Source: Bradyrhizobium sp. cir1
GTDB taxonomy: Bacteria; Pseudomonadota; Alphaproteobacteria; Rhizobiales; Xanthobacteraceae
NCBI RefSeq assembly: GCF_014198245.1
Contig: NZ_JACIHE010000001.1
Coordinates: 496,001-560,000, forward strand
Reading direction: 5' to 3'
Length of the DNA: 64,000 nt
Shown here piece after piece: positions 37,074 to 44,767 of this stretch. How positions within the stretch are numbered: the stretch's first letter is position 1; each line of letters opens with the position of its first letter. The notes below the pieces were generated by a model. The model saw only the letters and a program-made list of their open reading frames with translations. It was not told the DNA's origin and searched no databases. A program made the position numbers and the translations under genes.

Positions 37074-37134
37074 GGTGAAGCTTCCCCCAAGCTTCCCCCA
37101 TTAGAAAGCCCCGCTTCCCCCAGGCGGGGTTTTC
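37074..37134 (+). ncRNA. Candidate small RNA with C-rich anti-Shine-Dalgarno loops
   Basis: CTTCCCCCA occurs three times (37081, 37092, 37114). GAAGCTT and AAGCTTC pair to make a hairpin with a C-rich loop. The third copy sits in the loop of an intrinsic terminator (AAAGCCCCG ... CGGGGTTTT, 37105-37133). Hairpins with C-rich loops able to mask Shine-Dalgarno sequences are known from small RNAs of Rhizobiales. No clear promoter was found and length upstream is unknown, so this is a candidate only. Confidence 0.45.
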
Positions 37135-37182
37135 GCTTTTTGTGGACGGCGCGAGGCCGGCCTGCGCTTCAAATCAAAAAGC

Positions 37183-37219
37183 GAAAGCCCCGTTCCGAAT
37201 CCATCGGAACGGGGCTTTC
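37183..37219 (-). terminator. Terminator of the HU gene
   Basis: Perfect 16-bp stem GAAAGCCCCGTTCCGA/TCGGAACGGGGCTTTC with a short loop. Read leftward it is followed by GCTTTTTGA. Placed 30 bases after the HU stop. Confidence 0.92.
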
Positions 37220-37248
37220 GGCACGCAAGGCCGCGCGCGAGCGCCGGA

Positions 37249-37545
37249 TCAGACGGCGTCCTTGGCCACCTTCAGCGGCGAGGCCTTGACCGACTTGCTC
37301 GCCGGCTTGGCCGCAAACTGCATCGGCTCCTTGGTGAAGGGATTGATGCCCATCCGCGCTTCGGTCGCCGGCTTGTTCACGACCGACATCTTCACGAAAC
37401 CGGGAATAACGAACTCGCCGGACTCGTTGAGCTCCTTGTAGCCCACCGTCGCCATGTACTCGATGACCGACTTCACGTCGTTCTTCGAGAGCTGCGTGCC
37501 CTCGGCAATCGCATCGATCAATTGAGTCTTGGTCATCTTCGCCAT
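37249..37545 (-). CDS. HU family DNA-binding protein
   Basis: 98 residues. MTKTQLIDAIAEGTQLSKNDVKSVIEYMATVGYKEL forms the dimer core; FVIPGFVKMSVVNKPATEARMGINPFTKEPMQFAAKPASKSVKASPLKVAKDAV gives the DNA-binding beta arms with the conserved RxGxNPxT and a basic end. Slightly different from main HU (longer C-tail). Shapes the nucleoid. Its own terminator follows. Confidence 0.93.
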   Translation of the reverse strand: MAKMTKTQLIDAIAEGTQLSKNDVKSVIEYMATVGYKELNESGEFVIPGFVKMSVVNKPATEARMGINPFTKEPMQFAAKPASKSVKASPLKVAKDAV

Positions 37546-37756
37546 GTCAAAATCCTCTGGATTGGGTGGGCGTGAGCTGTGAGGTCACTTGCCGGGCACA
37601 TGACAAAGCCGCGCAGCGCGCTTCGTGTTCATGCCGGAGGTCGGGAAGTCACGGGGCTTAGAACCCATCGAGGCCGAAAACGCAAGCCGCAGTTTCACGT
37701 GATTCCCGTCACTTTTTGCTCGCGCGACGACGCTTTTGATGCCTGAGCAAGCGCCT

Positions 37757-37870
37757 CGTCCTTCGAGACGACCGCCTCCAGCGGTCTCCTCAGGACGAGG
37801 CTAGGAAATTGCTGCCGCGCCCCCGGCCTCATCCTGAGGGCCCGCCAAAGGCGGGCGTCTCGAAGGATGG
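37757..37870. repeat. Double-hairpin dispersed repeat, copy b
   Basis: CCTTCGAGACGACCGC ... GCGGTCTCCTCAGGACGAGG followed by CCTCATCCTGAGGGCCCGCC ... GGCGGGCGTCTCGAAGGATGG. Same unit as at 26721 and 39259. The rest of the 37546-38046 gap shows no gene. Confidence 0.85.
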
Positions 37871-38046
37871 GCTGCGGGCGAGCTCCGCCTTCTTCGTGCG
37901 CGACAGCCCTGCTCCATGCCCGGTCCCGACGCAATCTAAGGAGTCACCTCACCGTGAAACTTGTGATGAGATGCATGTTGTTGAGACTTCAGTAACCCAA
38001 CGCATCCAAGCTTCATTAGGTATCGTTGCGTTGGAGTATCCCCACA

Positions 38047-38349
38047 GTGCTGAATTTTGACGAGCTGCGTGAACTCGCAGCCGATGTTCGCGTGTTTGTC
38101 GATGTCGCCGAGGACAAGGCCGAGGCGCTGAGAACCGTGATCGCGGCTTATGACGTGGTGCTGGCGATCTTTCCGTCCGCGGAAGGCATGGGCCTGCACG
38201 TCATCAAGGGCAAGGAGATCCTGGACAGGATCGCGACATCGCGGACCCATGCGATCTACAGCCACACGGCCATCGCGGTTCCCGATCTCGAACATGCCAA
38301 AGCGCTCAAGTACCTGACGACTCCCGTCGCGCAGCGGATCGCAGCGTAG
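38047..38349 (+). CDS. Hypothetical protein (100 aa)
   Basis: GTG start at 38047 with GGAG about 10 bases before; a TTG at 38026 would add seven residues. The product begins MLNFDELRELAADVRVFVDVAEDKAEALRTV and contains DVVLAIFPSAEGMGLHVIKGKEILDRIA: an alpha/beta fold without a membrane span. No family recognised. Codon use matches neighbours. Confidence 0.55.
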   Translation: MLNFDELRELAADVRVFVDVAEDKAEALRTVIAAYDVVLAIFPSAEGMGLHVIKGKEILDRIATSRTHAIYSHTAIAVPDLEHAKALKYLTTPVAQRIAA

Positions 38350-38435
38350 CTGCAGAGCGATCGAGGCAGACTTGAGAAAAGAGTTCGCGAGACCGCCGCT
38401 CATCGCGACGGTCGGCGGCCTCGCATGGTGCGGAG

Positions 38436-38540
38436 CTAGAGCATGATCCGGAAAAGTGTGCAGCGATTTTTCGAAAAGATCATGCTCAAACAATAACCTA
38501 AAGCGCGATGACGATTCATCCTAATCTCATCGCGCTTTAG
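38436..38540. repeat. Dispersed repeat, inverted copy 3
   Basis: Inverted relative to copies at 29227 and 35118: starts CTAGAGCATGATCCGG and ends CATCGCGCTTTAG, with a central GATCATGC ... variation. It fills the gap before the GYD-domain gene, which reads toward it. Confidence 0.85.
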
Positions 38541-38549
38541 TTCGAACGA

Positions 38550-38885
38550 TCAGCTGCCGGGCGGGCTATAGGACGCGCGCAGCTTCGCTGCGTTCTGCCG
38601 CACCTGCTTGATCTCGTCCTGCGTGAACAGGCGCATCAGTTTCACGTTCTGCAAGGTGCCCGCCGTGACGGTGAGGCCGGAGATGGCCGGCGCGCTACTC
38701 GGATCAGGCACGTCGAAGATCACGAGAACGCCGGGGCCGTCGGTCGCGACGCTGTACATCGAGACCAGCTTTCCGCCGGCCGCCTCGATCAGCTTCTTCG
38801 CCGCTTCCTGGCGATTGGTCGTCGGATTTTCCAGAATGGCATTGAGAGCGCGCGGCGTGTATTGCCCTGTGAGACAGAAATGCAT
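38550..38885 (-). CDS. GYD domain protein
   Basis: 111 residues. MHFCLTGQYTPRALNAILENPTTNRQEAAKKLIEAAGGKLVSMYSVATDGPGVLVIFDVPD followed by MRLFTQDEIKQV: the GYD fold, a ferredoxin-like dimer. GGAG lies 7 bases before the ATG at 38885; longer in-frame extensions lack protein character. Function of the family is unknown. Confidence 0.88.
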   Translation of the reverse strand: MHFCLTGQYTPRALNAILENPTTNRQEAAKKLIEAAGGKLVSMYSVATDGPGVLVIFDVPDPSSAPAISGLTVTAGTLQNVKLMRLFTQDEIKQVRQNAAKLRASYSPPGS

Positions 38886-39258
38886 GGCTTGCTCCGTTCT
38901 GAAATGAAGACGCGCATCGTGACGAGATGATCGTCGCGATCGTGGGATATGAGACGTTGGGATCTGAAATGAATGCAGTACACTGCCCGCCGTGGGCATA
39001 AACGCCGCCAGGTACTGACGAGGCTTCGGCACACCTCGTTGGCGGCTCGCCGGGGAACATACATCAGCGGGCGCGCGTGTGAAAGGCGGTTTCGAGAAAC
39101 CTCCCGGAGAATGTCTGTCCGTCCGAACGTCCTCATTTAGGAAATCGGTTTCCTTATTCCTGTTGATCAACACACCAGGCCGCGGCGTAAAACGCCTCGC
39201 CCGACTGGCGCAGGGCTATCGCATATGAAGAAGTGTGGCGGATAGCTCGCCCGCAGCC
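38886..39258. other. Gene-free gap
   Basis: About 370 bases upstream of the GYD gene without a supportable gene. It should hold the GYD promoter. The gap continues to 39492 with a repeat inside. Confidence 0.4.
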
Positions 39259-39390
39259 GATCCTTCGAGACGCCCGCCGATGGCGGGCCCTCAGGATGAG
39301 GGCGGAGTGCGCGGCTGCAATTTCAACGGGGCCAATGCTGCTTAGCCTCATCCTGAGGAGACCGCTGGAAGCGGTCGTCTCGAAGGACGG
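39259..39390. repeat. Double-hairpin dispersed repeat, copy c
   Basis: CCTTCGAGACGCCCGCC ... GGCGGGCCCTCAGGATGAGG, then CCTCATCCTGAGGAGACCGC ... GCGGTCGTCTCGAAGGACGG. Orientation is reversed relative to copy b, with each half swapped. Confidence 0.88.
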
Positions 39391-39492
39391 GGCGCTTGCT
39401 CTGGCCGTCGCCAAGAAGCCATCTGCGATAGCCCTGCCGACTGGCAGGAGGCTCCGGCTGTTGTATGGTCGGATGTTTCTTGCGAGGGACTG

Positions 39493-39987
39493 ATGAAGAT
39501 TGCCATTGTTGTCGCCGGCTTGATCGTTGTTGCCATTGCCGCCCTCGTGGCGATCCAGCCGGGCTTTTTGAGACCTGCGTCGCTGGCCAATTTGAAAAAG
39601 TCCGACATCCTCGGCTTCTCGCCCGGGATGACATTCGAGGAAACGAACAAGGTCATCACGCAACGCCGCTACCGCTGCCGCCAGCTTCGCGACACCTTTA
39701 CCCTCGAATGCGCAGCCGATGGCGCCAAGGTCACGATCGACAGCGATCCAGCTGACGCCAGGCATCCGATCTGGCGCGTCCATGCGGAGCTGAGCAATCC
39801 GGGGCCGCAAGACGCCACCGTCAAATCGATCTCCGACCAGTTCAACGCCCGGCCGACCAAAGACGCCCGCAAGGGATGGACATGGATCGTCGGCCGTGGC
39901 TTGAGGCTGAGCTACGACAGCGCCGCCTTGACGCTCGTGGACGAGGCCGAAGAGGCCCGGCGCGGCAAGGACGGATCGAGACGCTAG
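39493..39987 (+). CDS. Signal-anchored hypothetical protein (164 aa)
   Basis: MKIAIVVAGLIVVAIAALVAIQPGFL is an N-terminal anchor or signal. The periplasmic part has FSPGMTFEETNKVITQRRYRCRQLRDTFTLECAADGAKVTI with a Cys pair, a pattern often seen in small periplasmic proteins measuring residues between GMT and Cys. Charged end. GAGGG lies before the ATG. Function unknown. Confidence 0.75.
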   Translation: MKIAIVVAGLIVVAIAALVAIQPGFLRPASLANLKKSDILGFSPGMTFEETNKVITQRRYRCRQLRDTFTLECAADGAKVTIDSDPADARHPIWRVHAELSNPGPQDATVKSISDQFNARPTKDARKGWTWIVGRGLRLSYDSAALTLVDEAEEARRGKDGSRR

Positions 39988-39993
39988 AGAAAT

Positions 39994-40257
39994 CTAAGGC
40001 TCCATCAGCACCTTGAGAGCGCTGAGAATGACGAAAGCACCCAGACCGTAGGTGAGTGCATTCACGACCCAGGAAATCGCTACGCCCAGGAAGGTGGAGC
40101 CTCCGACCGCTCCCCAGAAGAAATACGCAACCGTGATGCCGGGCCACTCCAGCGAAAGATAAGCAAAGTCGGTCAGCGGCTCGATGGCGAGGAGCCCCAA
40201 TGAGACGAGCGCCCCGATGGCCAACGCGATGACGAGGTTCGCCTTCACGGAGGGCAT
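39994..40257 (-). CDS. Small membrane protein (87 aa)
   Basis: MPSVKANLVIALAIGALVSLGLLAIEPL with two further spans (GITVAYFFWGAVGGSTFLGVAISW, NALTYGLGAFVILSALKVL). The ATG at 40257 overlaps the stop of the upstream gene (ATGA), so the two are co-translated. No family recognised. Confidence 0.65.
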   Translation of the reverse strand: MPSVKANLVIALAIGALVSLGLLAIEPLTDFAYLSLEWPGITVAYFFWGAVGGSTFLGVAISWVVNALTYGLGAFVILSALKVLMEP

Positions 40258-40457
40258 CAGAGACCCAGCAGCCCGGCGACAACAGGAATGAGGAAATAGG
40301 CGGCGATCCCGAGCAGGCCGCCCACGACAAAGCGTGCAGCGCGGCCGCGAATCCTCGTATCGAGCCACGCACAAACGGCCACCGCAGCCTGTCTCAGCCA
40401 GTCACCAATGAGGCTTCTGACGAGATCCAACAGGAGTTCTGCAACGAGTGCGGCCAT
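40257..40457 (-). CDS. Small membrane protein (66 aa) with duplicated 5' end
   Basis: MAALVAELLLDLVRSLIGDWLRQAAVAVCAWLDTRIRG then a span FVVGGLLGIAAYFLIPVVAGLLGL. Pairs with the following gene by ATGA overlap. Its first nine codons and upstream region are duplicated about 160 bases upstream (40591-40662), where the copy runs into unrelated sequence. A start further upstream (40523) is possible but less likely. Confidence 0.6.
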   Translation of the reverse strand: MAALVAELLLDLVRSLIGDWLRQAAVAVCAWLDTRIRGRAARFVVGGLLGIAAYFLIPVVAGLLGL

Positions 40458-40662
40458 GGCGTTTAGTCGCCCCCATCTCTGGCGGGGTTCAACTGCCGAG
40501 GGTTTGACCGTTTGGGTTGGCAACAGCGCGAAAGCAAAAATTTGGCGAGCCGGCAGCCGGACGAGTTACGGTGGCACTGTCACCGTAATTCAGGAGTTTT
40601 GCAACGAGTGCGGCCATAGCGCTTAGTCGCCCCCATCTCTGGCGGGGTCCACAACTGCCGCG
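40431..40662. repeat. About 70-bp direct repeat, two copies 160 bp apart
   Basis: 40431-40500 and 40591-40662 both start CAGGAGTT[CT]TGCAACGAG and contain TTAGTCGCCCCCATCTCTGG and AACTGCCG. About 90% identical with a two-base insertion. The repeat contains the start region of the minus-strand gene at 40457. Confidence 0.9.
40489..40617 (-). pseudogene. Truncated copy of the 40457 gene start
   Basis: Frame of 42 residues beginning MAALVAKLL as in the intact gene (MAALVAELL), then diverging at once (NYGDSATVTRP) and stopping inside the other repeat copy. Most easily explained as a duplicated gene start fused to unrelated sequence. Confidence 0.5.
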
Positions 40663-40762
40663 GGGTTGAGGGGCCGAAAATGCCAGGTCCGTTGACTGCT
40701 ATTACACACACGGATTAGATGCTATTGGCGATTGGAACAACTTCTCAGCCTCAGCGAGCGCC

Positions 40763-41623
40763 ATGACCGACCTCTCCGCTCTTAAACCAACAGAGAAGCC
40801 TTTGGTTATCGACCTCGTTAGGGAGGCGGGCGTTGACGTTACGGCTTGGAGCGACTTCAGGGGCGGCAATCCAGCAACGAATCCGAAGTACTGCTACAAT
40901 TGGTCATTCCGTCAGACCGATGAGGTGGTTGTCGCACTTTTCTTCTATGACGACCTCACGATCGTCGGTGACGACATCGTCCACGACCAAAACATCCGCC
41001 TGCGAGACGGGCGGCTCGGGGGCAGAGGCGCTACTCAATGGAAGATGCGCGCAAACGAACTCGACGAGAACTTGCGGATCGCTTACCGAGATGGGCTGCC
41101 TATTCGCGCGATAATTCTGCAAGGTGAGAAGCGCGACCATCTGAATGCAGAGTCGGAGTCTTCCGCGGTTGAAAAGCGGTTACTTGATCCAGTTGCCTGG
41201 GCAGTTACAACCTACGACATGACGAGCGGCAATTGCATTGTGACCCGCGGCGCTCTGCCGACAACTTCGACGACACAGGACGATCCTGAAATAGCAGGGT
41301 TTGAAGGGGAACAGCGAAGGCGCTATATTTTGCACCGGCGACGCGAAGCATCCATGCGCGCAAAGAAGATTCAGGCTGCACTCTGGCAGCACAAGGCGTT
41401 GAAGTGCGAGGTGCCTCGCTGCAATTTCGATTTTGCGGTCACATATGGAGATCTCGGAAAGGAATTTGCCCACGTTCACCACCTTAGGCCGCTAAGCGAA
41501 GCTCCTGCTGAGGGTCGCAAAATTGAATTGAAAGATCTCGCAATCGTCTGCGCGAACTGTCACGCGATGATCCACCGCGGGGGGCAATGCAGGCCCCTCG
41601 CCGAGGTCATACCGTCTTCGTAG
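40763..41623 (+). CDS. HNH endonuclease, possible restriction/defence nuclease
   Basis: 286 residues. Starts MTDLSALKPTEKPLVIDLVREAG. The C-terminal McrA-like HNH domain is clear: CEVPRCNFDF, FAHVHHLRPLSE (HH) and LAIVCANCHAMIHRGG (CxxCH, H). The N-terminal 200 residues are a mixed alpha/beta domain of unknown type that could recognise modified DNA. Base composition is more AT-rich than neighbours and codon use differs, suggesting acquisition. The next gene is a membrane protein. A defence role is inference. Confidence 0.85.
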   Translation: MTDLSALKPTEKPLVIDLVREAGVDVTAWSDFRGGNPATNPKYCYNWSFRQTDEVVVALFFYDDLTIVGDDIVHDQNIRLRDGRLGGRGATQWKMRANELDENLRIAYRDGLPIRAIILQGEKRDHLNAESESSAVEKRLLDPVAWAVTTYDMTSGNCIVTRGALPTTSTTQDDPEIAGFEGEQRRRYILHRRREASMRAKKIQAALWQHKALKCEVPRCNFDFAVTYGDLGKEFAHVHHLRPLSEAPAEGRKIELKDLAIVCANCHAMIHRGGQCRPLAEVIPSS

Positions 41624-41786
41624 ATTTCTCGACGTAATTGCGCTGACAGCGCATTCAATTGACTGACATCATCCGCCCAGCGGACAATATGCATTTGGCT
41701 TACAGCCAGCTGCGAACGTTGAGTGCACCATCTCCGCAACATCAATTGAAGTGAGCAGTTTACGAGCACAAGTACTGGGGATGTAA

Positions 41787-42467
41787 ATGTTCTGGGCTCT
41801 TAGTGACTGGTGGACGACATTGAGAGAATGGGCGATCATTCTGAGAGATTGGCTAGAGCAACACTCTCGCTGGATCGAACTCGCATCGCTGGGAAATTCG
41901 AACCTGGTCAAAACTGCGGTGCTCATGCCTGCCTTCGGCTACATGCTGCTGCTCAACGACAACGTGCACCAATACATCACAATCAAATACGATGGGTGGC
42001 TGCTCCACTTCTTGCCTAGCACTTGGCGCATTTGGCTTCTCTTTTATGGCAGCTTTTTTCTATCAATAGCGACCCTACTCTTCAGCTATTTCTGTCACCC
42101 AGATTTTAAGCGTTGCGCGACTCCCTACCAGAAATCTGAATCAGAGAGCGAGCACGTCCTGAGAATGGGAGGACTGCCGGGAGTTGCAGACGAACTACGG
42201 CAAGAATACGCGAGGCTGAGCGAGCGCGAGGAACAAATCTTTACTTTGAAAGCCTTTGAACCAGCACTCACTGGTGACGATGTTGCGCGTCTCAAAACAA
42301 TCTCGAAGTGCTTGATATATCGCTATCTAATCAGAAGCGTAAGGCGGCCCGGGTTGAGGCTATTTATCTACCTTCTCTTTCGAATCGGCCTAATCCTGAT
42401 AGCCATACCCGCGATTTTTACATTCTTGCAGGTCAGTGCGATCGCTGCGAAGCGCATCTTGTTGTGA
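41787..42467 (+). CDS. Unknown membrane protein beside the HNH nuclease
   Basis: 226 residues. Starts MFWALSDWWTTLREWAIILRDW, spans at about residues 45-60 (AVLMPAFGYMLLL) and 85-105 (LLFYGSFFLSIATLLFSYFC), a cytoplasmic helical middle (LRQEYARLSEREEQIF) and a C-terminal span (FIYLLFRIGLILIAIPAIFTFLQV). AT-rich like the HNH gene. No family recognised; possibly an independent cargo gene or a partner of the nuclease. Confidence 0.65.
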   Translation: MFWALSDWWTTLREWAIILRDWLEQHSRWIELASLGNSNLVKTAVLMPAFGYMLLLNDNVHQYITIKYDGWLLHFLPSTWRIWLLFYGSFFLSIATLLFSYFCHPDFKRCATPYQKSESESEHVLRMGGLPGVADELRQEYARLSEREEQIFTLKAFEPALTGDDVARLKTISKCLIYRYLIRSVRRPGLRLFIYLLFRIGLILIAIPAIFTFLQVSAIAAKRILL

Positions 42468-42674
42468 GACATTGGCGGCTTACCACGGGCAGCGCAAGCG
42501 GCAGCGGTAATTTCCAGTGCGCTTGGTCCCCGCTGGCCAACTCATTTCGCAGACCATCCCCCTCACGCACATTTGCCCCCGCCCCCTGCCCCTCCTCCCT
42601 GTTTCCTGCTATCTCCTACCCCCGCCGTCCCGGCCCAAAGCAAAACCCTCCACCGTTCAAAGGGAGCAACAACC

Positions 42675-43127
42675 ATGCGTTATCTCCACACCATGCTGCG
42701 CGTGCGCAATCTCGATGTCGCGCTGAAGTTTTACCAGGATGCGCTGGGGCTGAAGGAGGTGCGGCGGATCGAGAACGACAAGGGGCGGTTCACGCTGGTG
42801 TTCCTGTGCTCGTCGGACGATCTCGACGCGCTGGCCGATCAGCCCAAGACGCGCGGCGCGCCGCTGGTCGAGCTCACCTACAATTGGGACGAGGAGAAAT
42901 ATGGCGAGGATCGCTTCTTCGGCCATCTCGCCTATGAGGTCGATGACATCTACGCGACCTGCGCGAAGCTGCAGAAGGCCGGCGTCACCATCAACCGTCC
43001 GCCGCGCGACGGCAACATGGCGTTCGTCCGCTCGCCCGACCTGCACTCGATCGAGCTGTTGCAGAAAGGCGAGCCGAAGCCGCCGCAGGAGCCGTGGCTG
43101 TCGATGCCGAACACCGGCCATTGGTAA
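42675..43127 (+). CDS. gloA: VOC family protein, lactoylglutathione lyase-like
   Basis: 150 residues. MRYLHTMLRVRNLDVALKFYQDALGLKEVRRIENDKGRFTLVFL, then LVELTYNWDEEKYGEDRFFGHLAYEVDDI and a C-terminal HSIELLQKG: the glyoxalase I pattern with metal ligands His (LHTM), Glu (ELTYNW), His (GHLAYEV) and Glu (IELLQ). Converts hemithioacetal of methylglyoxal and glutathione. ATG 42675 fits the family start after a weak AGGGAG. Confidence 0.85.
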   Translation: MRYLHTMLRVRNLDVALKFYQDALGLKEVRRIENDKGRFTLVFLCSSDDLDALADQPKTRGAPLVELTYNWDEEKYGEDRFFGHLAYEVDDIYATCAKLQKAGVTINRPPRDGNMAFVRSPDLHSIELLQKGEPKPPQEPWLSMPNTGHW

Positions 43128-43212
43128 GGCCTGATTGGCAAGCCCCGCGCAGCAGGAACAAGCCCGCACCGGGGGCGTTCACTCCTCAATGATGCGATTG
43201 GAGGAGAACGCG

Positions 43213-43293
43213 ATGGGACGCGGAATCTTGTTGTGGCTGCTGGGCGTGCCGATCCCGGTGATCATCCTGTTGTGGCTGTTCTTCGGCCACTGA
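43213..43293 (+). CDS. Micro-protein, 26 residues, hydrophobic
   Basis: MGRGILLWLLGVPIPVIILL then WLFFGH. Perfect ribosome binding site GGAGGAG about 6 bases before the ATG. One membrane span with a Pro kink (GVPIP), like the tiny membrane proteins I recall in Bradyrhizobium. A terminator follows 21 bases later, so it has its own transcription unit end. Confidence 0.75.
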   Translation: MGRGILLWLLGVPIPVIILLWLFFGH

Positions 43294-43314
43294 CGTCGGG
43301 CTCTGTATGCGAGG

Positions 43315-43343
43315 AAAAAGCTCCGCCCCGGGCGGAGCTTTTT
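43315..43343. terminator. Intrinsic terminator
   Basis: AAAAAGCTCCGCCC ... GGGCGGAGCTTTTT, strong stem with A- and T-tracts, ending the 26-residue gene transcript. Confidence 0.92.
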
Positions 43344-43410
43344 GCATGAGGGCTAGGTGCAATCGCCGACGCTGCGGTGAGGAAATTCCGCTATCACCTG
43401 CGCAAGACAT

Positions 43411-43489
43411 CGTAGCCCGGGTGAGCGCAGCGATACCCGGGAACGCTGCAGGCAAGGTCCCGGATGTCGCTTCGCTCATCCGGGCTACG
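43411..43489. repeat. REP-like repeat CGTAGCCCGG...CCGGGCTACG, copy 1
   Basis: Arms CGTAGCCCGG and CCGGGCTACG with inner GTGAGCGCAGCGA-type arms. The same element is at 57700-57778. Lies upstream of the glutathione transferase gene. Confidence 0.85.
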
Positions 43490-43516
43490 ACACCGAAGAA
43501 CGCGCGGGAGGATCAC

Positions 43517-44155
43517 GTGCCGGACCAAAAAATCACGATCTGGGGCCGTGCAAATTCGGTCAACGTGCAGAAGGTGCTGTGGTGCCTCACCGAGCTTGGG
43601 CTTACCTACGAGCGCATCGACGCCGGCATGCAATACGGCAAGACTCGCGAGGCCGACTATCTCGCGATGAACCCCAATGCGCGGATCCCGACCCTGGTCG
43701 AGGGCGACTTCGTGCTGTGGGAGTCGAACTCCATCATGCGCTATCTCTGCCTTGCGCATGGGCGCGGCACGCCGATCTATCCGGAGGCGCCGAACCTTCG
43801 CACCAGCGTCGACCGCTGGCTCGACTGGACGCTGTCGGCGGTGCAGCCGGTCGACCGCCCCGTGTTCTGGGGCATCGTGCGCACGGCGCCCGCCGAGCGC
43901 GACATGATCCAGGTGCAGCGCGATGCCGATGCCGCCGCCGAGGTGTGGGCGATCGCCGACAATCTGCTCGCCTCGCGCCGCTTCATGGAGGGCGACCAGT
44001 TCACGCTCGCCGACATCGCGATCGGCTCCTATGCGCGGCGCTGGCTCGGCGTCGAGGGCATCAGCCGGCCGGCTCAGCCGAACCTGACGCGCTGGCTCGC
44101 CGAGCTCGGCAAGCGCCCCGGATTTGCACAATTCGTCGCATCCCCGATGTCGTGA
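43517..44155 (+). CDS. Glutathione S-transferase
   Basis: 212 residues, GTG start with GGGAGGA 4-5 bases before. Thioredoxin-like N domain (ITIWGRANSVNVQKVLWCLTELGLTYERI; NARIPTLVEGDFVLWESNSIMRYL with the cis-Pro and ES glutathione-binding pair) and all-helical C domain with FTLADIAIGSYARRWLGV. Conjugates glutathione to electrophiles. Substrate unknown. Confidence 0.92.
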   Translation: MPDQKITIWGRANSVNVQKVLWCLTELGLTYERIDAGMQYGKTREADYLAMNPNARIPTLVEGDFVLWESNSIMRYLCLAHGRGTPIYPEAPNLRTSVDRWLDWTLSAVQPVDRPVFWGIVRTAPAERDMIQVQRDADAAAEVWAIADNLLASRRFMEGDQFTLADIAIGSYARRWLGVEGISRPAQPNLTRWLAELGKRPGFAQFVASPMS

Positions 44156-44288
44156 GCCGCTGCCGCCGCTCAAGGCTCGACGCGTGCACAGGAAATCGCC
44201 GTTCGGCCGCGAAGTTTCGAGTTCGTCGCGACACTTGACGGCTACTGTGCATGGGGTTGTTTTCGCGCTTTTTATTTGACCACCGCGC

Positions 44289-44456
44289 CTAAAGCCAGCC
44301 GCGCTCGACCAACAGCACGCAGATGATCAGCAGCAGCGTCACCGCTGCGGTGGCGAGCCGCGCCGGCCAGCTGAGGCCGCGGCCGACCCACCACAGCAGC
44401 GCGCAACACACCAGCACGGGGACGAGGATATCGAGCCGCAACAGATCCGGCGGCAT
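44289..44456 (-). CDS. Small two-span membrane protein (55 aa)
   Basis: MPPDLLRLDILVPVLVCCALLWWVGRGLSW, then LATAAVTLLLIICVLLVERGWL. Two membrane spans and almost nothing else. It starts 6 bases after the stop of the gene at 44463 and is probably co-transcribed with it. Short, so gene finders may miss it. Function unknown. Confidence 0.6.
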   Translation of the reverse strand: MPPDLLRLDILVPVLVCCALLWWVGRGLSWPARLATAAVTLLLIICVLLVERGWL

Positions 44457-44462
44457 GCGGCT

Positions 44463-44708
44463 CTAGCGCCTGACGGCGGCGTCGACGCTGATCGCGCCGC
44501 CGATCTTCACGCAGGTGCCGGTCGCCTCGACCAGATGGAAGCCGGCTCCATACGATGCGCAGGCATTCGCCTTCGCCGTGGCGGATGCGCCCTTCAGCGG
44601 CAACGCCTTGCCCGCCGGCGCCGGCTCGGCGGCCGGAAGGCGCAGCGCCTCGGCCGCGGCTGCGGACGTGATGAGCAACGAGATCAGGATGAGGAGCGTC
44701 GCGCGCAT
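44463..44708 (-). CDS. Small secreted protein resembling a porin N-terminal segment
   Basis: 81 residues. Signal peptide MRATLLILISLLITSAAAAEA, then ACASYGAGFHLVEATGTCVKIGGAISVD. Rhizobial Porin_2 proteins begin their mature barrel with the same two-Cys pattern (C-x2-YGAGF-x-YIPGT-x-TC-x-KIGG). This gene encodes only that segment and stops after AAVRR. It could be a truncated porin or a free-standing module. No barrel follows in any frame downstream. Confidence 0.7.
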   Translation of the reverse strand: MRATLLILISLLITSAAAAEALRLPAAEPAPAGKALPLKGASATAKANACASYGAGFHLVEATGTCVKIGGAISVDAAVRR

Positions 44709-44767
44709 GCCGACCTTCTAGCCCGGACCGGCGCCGCGCGCCATCCAGCCGGTGCGCGCAGGTAAGG

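Noticed and set aside
26721..39390. CRISPR array
   Set aside because: Repeats here are palindromic, irregularly spaced and few; no regular spacers and no cas genes.
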